DNA from: Wolfiporia cocos
Lineage: Eukaryota > Basidiomycota > Agaricomycetes > Polyporales > Phaeolaceae
Assembly: GCA_029448655.1 (NCBI GenBank)
Contig: JACCLO010000008.1
Span: 1,674,001-1,738,000 of the forward strand
Reading direction: 5' to 3'
Length of the DNA stretch: 64,000 bases
The translations under genes were made by a program, and so were the position numbers. Under the pieces are notes generated by a model that saw nothing but the letters and a program-made list of their open reading frames with translations, did no database searches and was not told where the DNA came from. Shown here piece after piece: positions 34,080 through 46,421 of this stretch. The number at the start of each line of letters is the position of its first letter. The stretch's first letter is position 1.

Positions 34080-36035
34080 ATGCCCGTTTCGACCCGCCGT
34101 GCTCGCTCTCCCGTGCGCAAAGCACTCAGCGTTGCGGTGCAGTACAAGACGCTGAAGGAGTACGACATGGAGCTGGTGGGGACGCACAACGACCCGCGCA
34201 TCCTCTCCGACCTGCTTACGAGTAAGTTGGGCGGGCGGCCCGCTGATCGTCGCTGCTGCCGATCGTGCACTGACCGGCGCCATCGCGGCTGCAGACACCT
34301 TCCACTACGACCCGGACCACATCACCGTGCTCGTGGACGACGACGAGAGCAAGCCACACGCATGGCCGACGCGGGAGAACATGGTGCGTTCATTGCAGCG
34401 CGTCGGGACTCGGTGCATCTGGGCCGCTGGCTAACCGGGCGTCGATCGCATTCGCAGGTGCGCGCGATGAAGGAGCTCGTTGCCGGCGCGCAGCCGGGCG
34501 ATCACTTCGTGTTTCACTGTGCGCGCTTACTTGCTAGGCCCTGCTCAGGCACACGCTGATGCGCACTGCCATGACTGCTTGACTAGTCTCCGGACACGGC
34601 GCGCAGGTGCCGAACCTGGATGGCACGGAGAAGAGCGGCTTCGACGATGGTACGCGGCGAGCGCTGTCGGTGTGTTGGCTTGCGTGCTGATCTGGCCTCG
34701 TCGAAACTAGTGATCTGGCCGGCCGACATCGTGTACAACGAAGACGGCTCGTTCGACAACTTCATCAAGGACGATGTAAGCGCTCCCGCCCGTCCTCTGT
34801 CCAGCTTCCGCTCCTGACTTTTTGTCGCAGGACATCCACTCGATCCTCGTTGAACACGTCCCTCCCGGCGCACACTTTATGGTCAGCTTAGCCCCCTCGT
34901 ACTGACCCCTTCAGCTGAATATATGCGCGCCGCAGATGGTCTTCGACTGCTGCCACTCAGGAACCGCGGCAGGTGTGCATCCCCAATCCCGCTTCCCTCG
35001 TGCACAGCTAATCATCCCGCGCGCAGACCTTCCCTATGGCAGCGAGGACTCCCCGCCGATCACGCCCACCTCCTCCACCTCGAGCACTTTCCCGTCCGCC
35101 GCGGCTGTAAAGAACAGTGCGTCCCCTGCCCCTCGCCCGCACCTGCACCCCACTAACGCACCCGCCGCTTCAGTCCGTGTCCGCGGCTCGCACGACGCGC
35201 GTAAGCCAGCTCCCTCCTAACGCAGCTTGCCTGTGCTAATTCCCCTGCAGCGTCCGCAACGGAGGACGGCACGCAGCGCAAGATGCTCCAGGAGACATTC
35301 GTTCCCGATAAGCCGCTCGCGCAGATCGACGTGCCGCAGGTGCCCGCGCTAGCCGACGTGGTGAGCGTGCCGCCCTTCCGTTTCCCGCATACATAGGGCT
35401 GATTGTGACTGGTACAGACGTCGTGGGCCGCGTGCGAAGACGACGAGGTCACGCTTGGCGGGCCGCGCGGCGGTGTCTTTATAAACGTGAGCCTGGCGTA
35501 CTCTCATTAGCTCTGCCTGCATCGGTTGCTGAACCCCCTCCGCATACAGGCGTTCGTCAGCGCCCTGAGTAAGTCTCTCAGCGTCTAAGACCCGTGGAAG
35601 CTTGCTTACCGCCGCGCAGAGAAGAACCCGTTCGTGACGCACGCCGAGCTGCTGCACACCGTGACGTAAGTCCCGCCGCGGCGATCCCTCCTTGTTTTAC
35701 GACGATCCTAACCTGATCTCCCATGCGTCCTGCATCCCCGATCCCCTCGTGTGCCCGGTGCCTAACCGACCTATCAGGCGCGAGATTGCGAAGATCACGG
35801 CGGCGATCAACGCGCATCTGCGATCGGCGGACGAGGCATTCAAGGTGCCGACCCCAGAGGTGAGTGATTTATATAATTCGCGAGCTCTTCATTATCGCGC
35901 CGTTGCTGACTTTATGCGTGCTCATGCAGCTGGAGAGCACCGAGCCGATGGTGAGCGTGATATCCCGCTTATGAATGCCCATGCTGACTGGCCTAAAAAC
36001 AGGAGCAAAAGTACGAGGAGATTATCGATATTTGA
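34080..36035 (+). CDS. Metacaspase (caspase-like Cys peptidase, C14 family)
   Basis: Arg/Lys-specific cysteine peptidase of the fungal metacaspase family. Splicing gives 16 exons: 34080-34221, 34295-34383, 34458-34518, 34587-34649, 34711-34775, 34831-34881, 34936-34972, 35027-35116, 35174-35200, 35251-35360, 35418-35486, 35550-35568, 35620-35665, 35778-35859, 35930-35950, 36003-36035. Total 1005 nt, 334 residues. The p20 part has the catalytic His in FSGHG (H101) and Cys in DCCHSG (C163; the usual form is DSCHSG). FDDVIWPAD and LPYG match family landmarks. The p10-like end includes FVSALKKNPFVTHAELL. There is no N-terminal Pro/Gln-rich prodomain, so it resembles a prodomain-less type. Both catalytic residues are present and all exons are in frame. 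ATG context CACCATG supports the start. Confidence 0.93.
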
Positions 36036-36250
36036 GGCATTTTTTGCTGCTTCGTGTATGAGCTGTATTTTGAATGTTATACTATCCCTCGCTAATCTCT
36101 GTACATCTCTTTTGTTTCGAGTACGCCGTAGTGCGGGTCACTCCCTGATTACATCGTTGCCCTCGTTAATACTGACTACGTAAAGCATGTCACTGTGTGT
36201 AATTGTATGTACCATGTACCACATATTATCATATCCTTCCCTGTACCAAA

Positions 36251-37050
36251 AGTCCGGTAGTCTCGATCAGACGCTCTACAGCGGTGTGGCCTGCGCCACG
36301 GACACAGCCGAGCGGGGGTCGAAAAACCGAAGACAACGAACCGCTGTAGAGCGTCTGGCGGATTTTGCTAGGGCGGATGTAGGTGACCCTATCCCGTGAC
36401 CGCGAGGCTATGCATCTACGCGTCCTCCCCGAATTGTGATCAATACGCCGCCGCACGCTCGCTGTATTCTAGCACATGCATGCCAATAGAATACCTCGCA
36501 AGCCATGTTTGCAGACTATCTATGATCTCGACAACAAGCACTTCGACGTATTACTGAAGGCAGCCCGCGAAGCAGCTTATAAATACAGTGGCAAGTCTAA
36601 ATCTTCGGAGTCCATATATGCTAGTATCAGTAAGACCAGCTTGGAGCTATGTCGCCTGATTCATCGAGAGCATTGCGTAGCCGTCGCGTACGATCTTGAT
36701 GCGGCGTCTTCGAACTGGTTTAACGTGCTCCTTCAGCCCGTCTTCGTCGTCTTCATAGTCGAAAAGATTACCGTTATCGGCAGGATTATCCATTGTATTG
36801 ATTAAAAATCCATAGAATACTTCTACGACAGGGCAGGGTGCTAACGTGTTCCAAAGTCGTTAGCGTGCCATCGACTTTGCGCATCGACTTTGCGCGATGC
36901 GTAGACGTGTAGACGCCCGCCTCGCGATCACGAGACGGGGGTCACCTACATCCGCCTTCAGTTTTTCGATCTCCGCTCGGGTGCTCCCGAGCAGCACGTG
37001 CTTTGGCAGAACGTCTGATCGAGACTAAAAGTCCGAGACTAAAAGTCCGG
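36251..37050. mobile_element. Fold-back (long imperfect TIR) element between host genes
   Basis: The left part (36258-36420) and right part (36900-37040, reverse complement) share TAGTCTCGATCAGACG, a GAGCGG..TCGAAAAAC segment, GGCGGATGTAGGTGACCC and a CGCGAGGC segment. This makes imperfect inverted arms of roughly 110-160 bp around a unique centre. The left arm also has its own small palindrome (CGCTCTACAGCGGT and ACCGCTGTAGAGCG). AGTCCG-type motifs repeat at the ends. No TSD could be fixed. Most likely a MITE-like DNA element. Confidence 0.6.
36476..36805 (+). CDS. Hypothetical ORF in centre of fold-back element
   Basis: 109 codons starting MHANRIPRKPCLQTIYDLDN. The middle (FDVLLKAAREAAYKYSG) looks like a compositionally normal amphipathic helix, while the C-terminal 30 residues are hydrophobic. 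I do not recognise it. It lies wholly between the inverted arms, so it may be a captured exon or a transposase remnant. No intron is evident and expression is unknown. Confidence 0.25.
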   Translation: MHANRIPRKPCLQTIYDLDNKHFDVLLKAAREAAYKYSGKSKSSESIYASISKTSLELCRLIHREHCVAVAYDLDAASSNWFNVLLQPVFVVFIVEKITVIGRIIHCID

Positions 37051-37171
37051 CAACGCTCCGGCAATGCAAACATGACGCGCGAGTTGTTGACGCGTTGTCG
37101 ACGCGTTTCGGAGTTTGAAAGCGCGTCTTACCCTTCGCCGACTTCTGCACTGGACTATCTCACAGCCCAGT

Positions 37172-37762
37172 ATGTCCTCATCATCAAGTTCAGGTCCTGC
37201 TTGCTCGCAGCAGGAAGGAAACGCACAAAGCCGCACGGAGAAGCAGTCCATCTCAGAAATCATCGCGGAGACGTTTCCCCCATTCGACCACCGCACAGCC
37301 GTCGTCGAGCCCTTCGACAACGAGTCCAAGCGGGACGCGGAGTTCCTGGAAAGTGGGTATATGCGGGTCCAACGCCGCCCCCGACGCGCGAAAAGCAGTG
37401 TCTTAACTGACAGATGCCCTTGGCTACTCCCGCAGAGCTCAACGTGATGCTGCTCGAGCTAGTGCTCGAGTTCCACGCGTGGTCGACCGCGCGCCCGATG
37501 CAAGAGAGCGACCGCACCGCAGACGCGCTCGAGAAGGAGGTCAAGGCCGTCGTAGAGCTGGAGAAAGAACAAGGCACGTTTTCACCGTCACCGTCCTTGA
37601 CCCTCGTCGGTAGGCCGGCATTCTCCTTTCCCCTTCCACGCCCGCTACGATATGAGGGAGACTGACATGCGTTCGCTTGAAGAGAAAACGCGCCAGAGAC
37701 TCAACGACTTTGTCACGCGGATCAAGCTCGCTCTGGCTGCGCTCACGGGGATTTCTGGATGA
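37172..37762 (+). CDS. Small helical/coiled-coil hypothetical protein
   Basis: Three-exon gene. Exon 1 is 37172-37352 (Ser-rich start MSSSSSSGPAC, then ISEIIAETFPPFDH). Exon 2 starts at 37436 (KLNVMLLELVLEF). Exon 3 is 37683-37762 (KTRQRLNDFVTRI, ending LTGISG). The second intron can start with GT at 37610 (144 residues) or GC at 37574 (132 residues); both keep the frame. Charged heptad-like helices (ADALEKEVKAVVELEKEQ) suggest a short coiled coil, perhaps a subunit of a larger complex. I do not recognise the family. It is convergent with AFI1/mesA (stop-to-stop gap about 320 bp). Frame continuity over both introns supports a real gene. Confidence 0.65.
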
Positions 37763-38084
37763 TTTGCTGCTTGTCTTCGTTCCGCACTGTCTTGCACTGG
37801 ATCCCGACCGCCGCTGTATACCACCTGCGATGTTTCTTGCGTGTAATTCTTTACTGCGCACTGTCCTGTTGTCTATATGCGCTGTCAAATTTGCCAGTTC
37901 CGCTTGGGATGGTGGCTCAATCACACATCAGATCTAACGATACCTGTGGTCCCCGAGGAAGCGTATCAACCATTCATAGCCAACTGCGGCGTATCGGCTT
38001 AATCAGAGCAGTACATGAAGGAGAGTGGTATATGGAAACAACAATAAGGATACCTCCAAGTCGAATAATTCGCCACATGTCCGT

Positions 38085-41016
38085 TTACATGCTCGAGTCG
38101 CTCCGGTTAGATGGTGTGCGCGACATGTACGAGCTCGGCGGAAGCGCGAGGTTGTTCTGCTCCTTCTGCAATCTGGCTTCACGCGCATGCGCCTGTCTGA
38201 CATACGCATACCGTTGGAAGGGGTTGAGGGCCTGCAGGAACTGGACGCCAATCTGTCGCGATATCAGGCCTGCTGTGCTTCCTCAGGATGTGCCAGCTTA
38301 CCGGGTATGTGCGCAGCTCGTTGAAGATGTCGATCGTGAGCTCGCGAACGGCCTCCAGCTGGTGGAATAACCCAAAACTCAGCGGCTGCAAGCCATTCAG
38401 GTGCGGTGGCATAAACGAAAGAAGCTGTGAACCGTTAGCTTGGCACAATTCTTGTAGTAGGCTGGACTAACCTGGGTAACCTGTTCGTACGTCTGAACGT
38501 TCTCCGCCAATGTGCGCATGATCAGCTCAGCTTCACCGTCTGGCATCTTCTTCGCGTGCCGGAGGCGCCACAGCTGGTGGAGTACGTCGAAGCCTTGTAT
38601 AGGGTCTGTTGCCGCGTTCTTGCGGAAGTCCTGTCCCTCCCTTCAATCACTTACGCCGCCAGAGCAAGAAACGGCGCGACTGACAAGCTGGTAGAGAGTG
38701 TAGCTCTCCGTTCTGCGCCAAGCCTCAATTCTGCTGGCGTTGACAGCAAGCTCCCGCGCGCTTGTTGCCTCGTCCGTGAAACCGATCCCACTACCCAGGA
38801 CGCGGCCCTCGGGTCGCTCGGAGTATGCGCGGTTCGGATATCCAATGACCGTCGAGCCCATCGTGTCCTCCTCGTACCGCGCCGCGAGGCGCACAAAGCG
38901 CATCACGTACTCGGTGAAGCGCGCCCGCACGTGCGTCTCACCGTAATGCGTTGCGATCGCAGCCAGGATCTGTGCACATCCCCCACGGGGTCACGTCAGC
39001 ATACGCGCAAAAAGTAACAAGTGCTCACGTCTTCCGTGAACAGATTGTCCGCACTATCTGACCTGGCGACAAACTCTGTGCGTGCCATGGATCCGCCGTC
39101 CCTGCTGGGCCGGACGGTGTCCTCTTCGCTCCCTGCGGAGCCCTCCGCGCGCAGCGTGCCTGTGCGGATGATCAGCTGGCTTTGCGAGAGAATCGGATTT
39201 GCAGGGTAGTTGGTATGAATGTCGCGGGAGACGACCATGCGCCCTGTGCCGACGTCGCACAGAAGGTCCCATGAGCCGGAGGCTTCGAAGATCGGATTCG
39301 TCACTCCCGCGATGTACCCTGGGCTGCAGACATCAAGGCGGATGAGCGGCGTGAAGTATTCCAATAGTTGCGGTGTACGAGCCAAACAGCTGGCATACGC
39401 ACATTGACTCCCATTCCTCACGGTTCGTCAAGTTGGCATAGGGGAAAGCACGCTTGATGAATCCCCTCAACACGATGCCGCATCCGGACCCAAGCGCACA
39501 GGCAGACAACACGTAGCTTGACACCTGGCCTGCAGGCCGATGGTGCCCCAGGAATATAATGCGCTTGCCTGTGACCAAGGCGTTGAAGAGAACAATAATG
39601 GGCGGGGTGAGGGCACCATTGGTGTGCAGATGCGGGTGTAGGGGTCCCATCATCGGTGTATTAGGATTTGAGAAAGTCTGCACAATCTGGATGAGAGAGT
39701 ACTGGGATTGCACAGGTTGTGATGAGTACTGTCAGCACTAATACTAGACGTGGACGCCTACGTACATCCCCGACCTCCTCAGGAAACGTTGCCAGCGGAA
39801 TCTTGATGGGTAAATGATGGTCATTGAAGTCGACCATCGCCGGGAAGTAATGCGAGTCTTTCATGATCGACATCGCGACCGCCGCAGGCGCGGGGGCGGG
39901 GGTATGCGACGAAGACGACGCGTCGGTCGACGGCCGTCCGCGGTAGGACGTACCGTTGCCGACCGCGGTCGTCCCGCTCGCCTGGTCCCCGCCGCCCTCG
40001 CTGCCGACCCAGACCGTGCTGCCGTCCATCGAGAACGACGCCTCCGACGGCGAGTACTGGTTGCGCGCCGCCGCGGCCGCGCGCAGGCTGTCAGCGCGCA
40101 GGCTCTCCGACCGGTCGCGCGCCCGGTCGCTGTCGCGCTCGCCGCCGCTCTCCTCGAGGCTAGACTGCGAGCCCACCGACGCGCTCGTCCGGTGCGCCTT
40201 GCGCGTGGCAGTGCTAGGAGGCACGTGGTGTGCGGGGGGGGCGTCAGAGGATGCCTGGAGGTACTCGTCGAACTTCTCGAGGAAGATGTCCTTGCGCTCG
40301 GACGTGCGCATGATGAGCTTCTCGTGCTGGCTCAGGACGGGCGCCATGGAGATGTCCATTGAGTTGACCGCGTCGAAGAGGCGTGCGAGGCAGTCCTGGG
40401 AAGGGTTCGCGAAGTAGTCGTCGAGGGCCATCAGCAGGACCGGCTAATTTGTGGTGATTGACCGCATGTCACCCGGAGCACGGACGGCGGACGCACCTTG
40501 AATATCTGGATGAACGGGTGGCGCGTGCAGATCGCCATGGCCTTCACGACGGCACCTCTGGGGACAGATCTGCGCGATGCTCGGAAAGCGCGACGTGTGC
40601 ACGCACCTTCGCGCCGTCTTGTCCAGCTTCGTCCGGACCAGGTTCAGGACGTACAGCAGCTCCGGCTGCCCGTCGTCCGAGCCCTCCTCGTCCGGCTCGG
40701 CACCCGCGTCATCGCCTCTGTTGGCGTCCTCGAGGGCCAGGACGGGCGCGATGGTGTTCAACGGCGTCTGGTTCAGGAAGAAGATCGTCCAGTCCTCGGG
40801 CTGCTTCTCCGCGCCGTCGGGGAGCATCAAGTTCGCGAGCAGACTGCCCCGCGAGCGGAGACGAGAGGTCAACGCGTGCGGGCGCGACAGTGTCGGTCAC
40901 ACACACCCTTCATCGGTGCCCAGCGGTTGCGGGAACTGATACGTGAGCTGAGCGCCGCGGTCGATATCGAAATCAGCAAGCAGGACGAACGAACAGTGCT
41001 GAGAGGTGCTCGACAT
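38085..41016 (-). CDS. AFI1/mesA: Afi1/MesA-type DENN/SPA polarity protein
   Basis: Cortical polarity factor (yeast Afi1 binds the GTPase Arf3; Aspergillus MesA maintains hyphal tip growth). Ten exons on the minus strand: 41016-40907, 40843-40607, 40557-40497, 40443-39766, 39728-39403, 39323-39029, 38969-38685, 38630-38472, 38424-38302, 38252-38085. All join in frame to 813 residues. The N-terminal Afi1/MesA domain shows FVLLADFDIDRGAQLTYQFP, LLANLMLPDG and VLNLVRTKLDKTARRG. A low-complexity Ser/Asp/Arg-rich insert is at about residues 190-300. The second half is the SPA-like domain (KRIIFLGHHRPAGQVSSYVL, YIAGVTNPIFE, IGVQFLQALNPFQRYAYVR). No break was found. It is a single-copy-type host gene and anchors this part of the window as host DNA. 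Confidence 0.93.
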
Positions 41017-41789
41017 GTTGTGCGCGGAGCAAGCAAGCGGCAGGACCACAGAACTAGCGTCGATTTATCACCGTTACCGCGTATTGGTTGTCCAAGTTGG
41101 AGCCCGGTGAAGTATTGCGGCCTGCAGTCGGTCGGCCTCGATGCGCAATACAACTGAGCTACAACTGAGCTACGTCCAGAATGCAGAATGCTATCCAGAG
41201 ACCAAACGTGAGATGGGTATTGGTAATGGTTTAGTTTAGTATACGTATTTATTGATCAACTTACCATTGCAGCAACATCAGTGCCATCAATCATCTCAAT
41301 CATCGAGGTCATGTGACCAGATGAGAGAGAGATATTAATTACACGCCGGCAGTTACGTTACGTAAACATAAGCGTGGGCTTGGGGGCCAAAGAAGGGTAA
41401 AAATGGTGAGCGGAAAGAGAAGTTAAAGCTGACAGTATTGTGGTGTAGCAAGATGGGATGTGGTAGGAGGGGGTGAAGCGTGATATGGTAAGGTGAGGTG
41501 GAAACATGTAGGTGTCAAAACTCAGGTAAAACGACCTTGGCGTGTGTGCCAATGTGGAGGGGTAACACGTTTCTATACTCAAATCCGTACAAGTCACAAG
41601 ATCATCATTCGAACGACGATTACAAGATAGCAAGCTCAACTTCTTAGTACTCAAACTCTTCGATCATGCATACAGGTCGTCGTCCTGCGCTCATATTTTA
41701 TTTTTGGTATTTTCGTTTATTTTTCTTACTGTACTAGAACCTCTCCACCGTCTCTACCAGCATGCGAGACATGTCCCAAGGGAGCGGTA
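41017..41789. other. Intergenic, upstream of AFI1/mesA
   Basis: No gene recognised. Presumed AFI1/mesA promoter side. AT-richer than its neighbours, with no clear repeat. Confidence 0.5.
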
Positions 41790-42014
41790 CATGAACGCGA
41801 ACTAGAATCCGCGACGTTCCAGACCGATGTTCCCACGCTCGAGGGCAGCGAGATGCGCACGTAAATAGGGCGCGGTCTCACACCATACAGTCACCGTACC
41901 CTGGAACAGCCGGTCAACCAATGGGTACAATGGGTTTGTACACCAGTAGAGCCGACGTCGGCCGACAAATCCCTCGTTGCCTGCACGTCCAGTCAGCCCA
42001 CCAGATCCTTGTAG

Positions 42015-42714
42015 TGTCACAGATTTGGGACATGCCACTATTTTTTCCCGTATTTTTACATATTTATCTGGTATTTCTACAACCTTGTAGACATTCACGC
42101 TGCTAAGCGCCCGTCTACACGTACACGCAACCAAACAACACGTACACAACGCGGTATACGTCCACTTGTCATAACAACACGTACATAACACACTTGTACG
42201 CGTCAATGACTCAGCGGACTAACCTCCGGTGTCACGCGCCTTACTCATATCCCGATACCGGGTTATGTCAGTACAATTGGATAAGCGGCCCGCTCGTTAT
42301 CACATGCCAATGACCTTACGATTACTCATATCCCGATACCGGAATATAAGAATCACATGCATGGCTTACTAACGTAGCTACAGCCACTTCCACAACATGG
42401 ACCCACGGTCCAAACAAACGCTCTTAATGGTGCGGCCATTACCGGCGCACATGGTCTACTGTAGTTTACGACTTAACCATATTAGTTATGTCTGCGCACA
42501 GACCACCCTCATGTTTGGTTCCCTTACTGGTAACCAAACAAAGCATGTATATAAGTAGGGCTATCACTGCGGATAAGCCTTAGATTTGTTCTCTGCATTC
42601 GCACAGTTACATAACATCTCTGCTTGCGCCCACTAGTCTCCTCACCAACCTCCAGCAACTCCTTCAAGTCGCCTATAAGGTTATAGTGTGAGTCCCACAG
42701 TCTAGTCTGTGTCA
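42015..42714 (+). repeat. Solo LTR F1
   Basis: 700 bp TGTCACAGATTTGGG...TCTAGTCTGTGTCA with TSD TGTAG (42010-42014, 42715-42719). TATATAAGTAGGGCT near 42547 is a likely promoter and resembles the one in LTR C. Confidence 0.92.
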
Positions 42715-42820
42715 TGTAGCTGGAACATGGGGTGGGCCGATGGGGGGTCACGGTGCCCATGTTTCCGTGAGCCCCAGTCAGCCCACCAGCCAAATCTCCA
42801 TGTACCTGGAACACTGGGTG

Positions 42821-43380
42821 TGTCACGGTTGTGCCCAGGGGGCCACTGTACTTCCCTCGCTATAGGTTCCACATGCGGCGCTAGGCGTACGCCGCGTCTC
42901 TGGTCCTCAGCCACCTCCTCGTGCGTCTCTTTAGTTTGTTGGTCACCTGACTGTTAGGTTAGCGCTGTAGGGTAGCACGTGCCTCAGGTATCACACGTTA
43001 TGGTCACACAGTTACAATGGTCACAGTAGTTACATGTATCATGTGCTCTCTTAGTTACGGCGCACAGGCCATTACTTTAGGGCGGCCATTACTGGCCAAC
43101 TCACCATGTATGAGTACGACGGATGTGGGCCTTACAGCCCCATCCTTGAGATTCTCGTCAATGCACCTAGTGCCTTTCTTACAACCTTCCTGTGTGCTCT
43201 CTGGCCTGGGGCCCCTCTCGACTTGCTAGGCTGTGTGTTCCACCATCGCCGTCTGGGCACCTCGCGACTTGTCGCTTGGATGGACCTATGAGCACGGTGA
43301 TGCGCGTTGAGGCATGGCCTTGTGGGCCGGGTGGATCTCCCCAGTAGCCTGGGTCCGCACAGACGTGTAAGTCTGTGACA
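42821..43380 (+). repeat. Solo LTR D5
   Basis: 560 bp TGTCACGGTTGTGCC...TAAGTCTGTGACA with TSD GGGTG (42816-42820, 43381-43385). Confidence 0.92.
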
Positions 43381-43387
43381 GGGTGGG

Positions 43388-43654
43388 TGACACAGACTAG
43401 ACTGTGGGACTCACACTATAACCTTATAACGACTTTGAAGGAGTTGTTGCGGTTGGTGAGGAGGTGCTAGTAAGCGCAATAGGAGTGATATGCAGCTATG
43501 CGAATGCAGAGAACAAATCTAAGGCTTATCCGCAGTGATAGCCCTACTTATATACATGCTTTGTTTGGTTACCGGTAAGGGAGCCAAACATGAAGGTGGT
43601 CTGTGCGCAGACATAACTAATATGGTTAAGTCGTAAACTACAGTAGACCATGTG
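43388..43654 (-). repeat. LTR F2, truncated
   Basis: Reverse complement of the 3' 265 bp of LTR F1 (TGACACAGACTAGACTGTGG...). It is cut by LTR C5. Confidence 0.8.
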
Positions 43655-44479
43655 TGTCACAGATTTATCTGGGGCTTACAGCATTTTTCCTACGATTATA
43701 GCAATTTACCTGGGATTTATACGTCTACCTACAAGTTATCTACGGGTTAACTCCCATTGCCACCACGACAAGCTCTTAACTGGGCTTGTCAACCACATTA
43801 CTAGCTTACGTAACGCTACGGTACAACCACGTCCAATAGCAACACTACAGCATACGTCATAGGTCTCGCCCGTCAGAGCAAGACCCGCCACGTCATAGAT
43901 CTTAGATCATAATGATAGGCCGAGCGCGGCACGCTCGCATAATAATGTCCACACGTACAAACAGTGCCTCGCGGCCTTGTACTATTGGGTCGGCCTTCCC
44001 GGCTTCCCACCGCCATAAGATCCTTGATCACAATGGCACCTCAGGCGCGCCACGCCTTCGCATAATAATGGCAACACGGCCAAATAGCACTATATTAGCA
44101 CCAAGGCAATATCGCTATAGGCTCGGCCTTCTCGGCCATCCCACGGACTCGGCGCTCTCCAAGTCCCGGGCTTCTGCCATCACGGCGTTGCCCAAACACC
44201 GGTCCTCGCCTCACGGCTAAGACCAACACATGCCCCGGTTACCTTCCGGTCCGGGCATATCACATGCTACGGTGCCTGCTGGCCCAATAGCATAACGACC
44301 TCGGCGCCTCGCCTTGGTCATCCAACGAAGCACGGCCAATCGCCATTATACCGCAAGGTATCCGGCAACCGGCTTCACCTATACCCGGGCTGCGCCCGCG
44401 TTAGTATCACAGATAAAGACATAATCCCTCTATTACGATTGGGTCGGCCATTAGGGCCTTCCACGGCCATTCTAGATAG
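43655..44479 (+). repeat. LTR C5, truncated at inverted-arm junction
   Basis: Starts TGTCACAGATTTATCTGG and follows LTR C to the CCATTCTAGATAG tract (compare position 120), then switches at 44480 to the right inverted arm. Confidence 0.85.
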
Positions 44480-44773
44480 AAGGCGTATAAGGCCAAGACG
44501 AGTCTGGGGTGCTACCCTGCTCGTCGGCCAGTATATATGCTATTCTACTGTTTGTACACTGTTTGGCTACTATACAGTTATTACGTAAGCTGAGAGTCCA
44601 ATATTATGGTAAACCATATAATGGGTGTAGGTACACGGCACAGGGTGTCCAGGGGGCTGACAACACGTGATAGGGTGTTCAGGGTCTTGCACGTGACTGC
44701 TAGGCGCGCGCTTAGATAAGATAAGGGTTCAGTCTCTAGTCACTAGCTAGGCGAAAGAAATCAGCTTGTGACA
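44480..44773 (-). repeat. LTR B3, truncated
   Basis: First 294 bp of LTR B in reverse, ending GCTTGTGACA at 44773, identical in type to 18936-19229. Confidence 0.85.
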
Positions 44774-45811
44774 GGTGATAAATGAGTGCTTGAGCGCACG
44801 CAGTTGGGACTCGGAGTTTCCAAATTGAGGTGTTGTCACGGATGAACCCAGGGGGTCACTGTACGTCTCCTCGCCTTAGTTGTATGTGCGGCGCTAGGCG
44901 TACGCCGCACCGCTACGCTAACGCTACTCTCACGTCGCGCCCAGTTACTGTATATCACCTGACCGCTTGGTTAGCGCTGTAGGGTAGCGCGCACCTCAGG
45001 TACAGTCACTTATGGTCACAGTATGTCATGTAGCGTTACTTGTCACTTGATCCCTTAGATACGGCGCACAGGCCATCTCTTTAGGGCAGTACTAGTAGTA
45101 TCCACGCTCATGTATATAAGATACGACAAGATGGGGCTTACTCCCCATCTTTCTCATCAAGCTCCTTTCTTGCTTTACGCTGTGTGACTTGCTGGCCCGG
45201 GGCCTCTATCATGTCCGCTAGTCTGTGAGTTGCAACTCGTCGTCTGGGGGCCTTGGCGGCTGGGCACTCCTAGGGTGGACCTATGAGTTCGCCTCGGCGG
45301 CTGGGCACCTTATGGGTGGACCTATGAGTTCGCCACGGCTGTCCTATGAGTACGTCGGTGCCGTCTGCTCACTCTATGCAGGCATGTAGGGATCCCCCTG
45401 AGCCCAGGGGTCGCACAGACAGTAAGTCTGTGACATAATCCTAAAGATAGCTTACCTCCCCTCCGACGCCAACTGCGTTGGGGCCGAGGGTTCTCCACCT
45501 GTAGGTCGCCATGGCAACGCGGCGGGGCAGCCTCTGGTAGAAGCATCAGAGGTCCATAGTATTACGAGCCCCCACTAAGCATTAACCCAGGCAAAGCGGC
45601 CACAGGGAGTGAGAGATCAAGTCTGCCCCCTTGAACAAAGGTAGTAGGGATCGACCGGTATAAGCCGCGTTTGACGCCTTCCGTCTGGGGACCCCGCAGG
45701 GTTGTCCTATGAGCACGGAGGCTAGCGCATCGACGGCCATTATCCCTGGGCGGCAGGAGCACCTCAAGAAACCTTGACCAGTGGGTATGCGAAGGAACCT
45801 GCAAGGGTCTC

Positions 45812-46372
45812 TGTCACAGAATTCCCGGTGGGGGGTTCTGGCATCCCTCGCTATAGGTTCTATGGGCGCCGCTAGGTGCGCGCACGCCTCTCTAGTCCTT
45901 AGCCACCTCCAGCGCTCCGTTCTATGCCATCTAGATCATCTGACTCACTAGTTTAGCGCTGTAGGGTAGCGCGCGCCTTAGGTACATCACATATGGTCAC
46001 AGTAGTTACATGTAGCGTCACTAGCACATGACCCATTAGATACGGCGCACAGGCCCTCTCTTTAGGGTAGTACTAGTTAGCTCATCGCTCATGTATATAT
46101 TACGACGAGATGTGGGTTAATACCCCATCTCTTAGATTCTCGACAATGGGATCTCCCCTTACTCGCTAAGCACCTGTGTGACTCGCTGGCCCGGGGCCCC
46201 TATCTCCTCTTCCTTGTCTGTGAACCAGCGACGCTATGTCGGCGTACACTAGGGATGGCTCCGCCTCCCACGTAGCCTCTGCGCTCACCGCTAGCGCGTC
46301 GGTTTATGGCCCTGTGGGGCGTTGTAGGGATCCCCCTGAGCCCAGGGGTAGCACAGAGGCGAGTCTGTGTCA
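45812..46372 (+). repeat. Solo LTR D3, right arm copy
   Basis: Reverse copy of 17337-17897, with flanking GTCTC duplications. Confidence 0.88.
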
Positions 46373-46421
46373 GTCTCCAACCCCACACCGACGGTCTCAA
46401 AGGTCAGATTATATCAAGATG

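Larger units (their letters stand above)
41790..43387. repeat. Repeat H copy 2, split by LTR F1 and LTR D5
   Basis: 41790-42014 includes the tract similar to 2900-2975 reversed. It continues after LTR F1 at 42715-42820, with two copies of AGTCAGCCCACCAG (near 41991 and 42777), and after D5 at 43381-43387. No coding capacity is evident. Confidence 0.5.

Noticed and set aside
39814..40946. Long plus-strand Arg/Ala-rich frames across AFI1/mesA
   Set aside because: Antisense shadows of the GC-rich AFI1/mesA coding exons, which splice perfectly on the minus strand.
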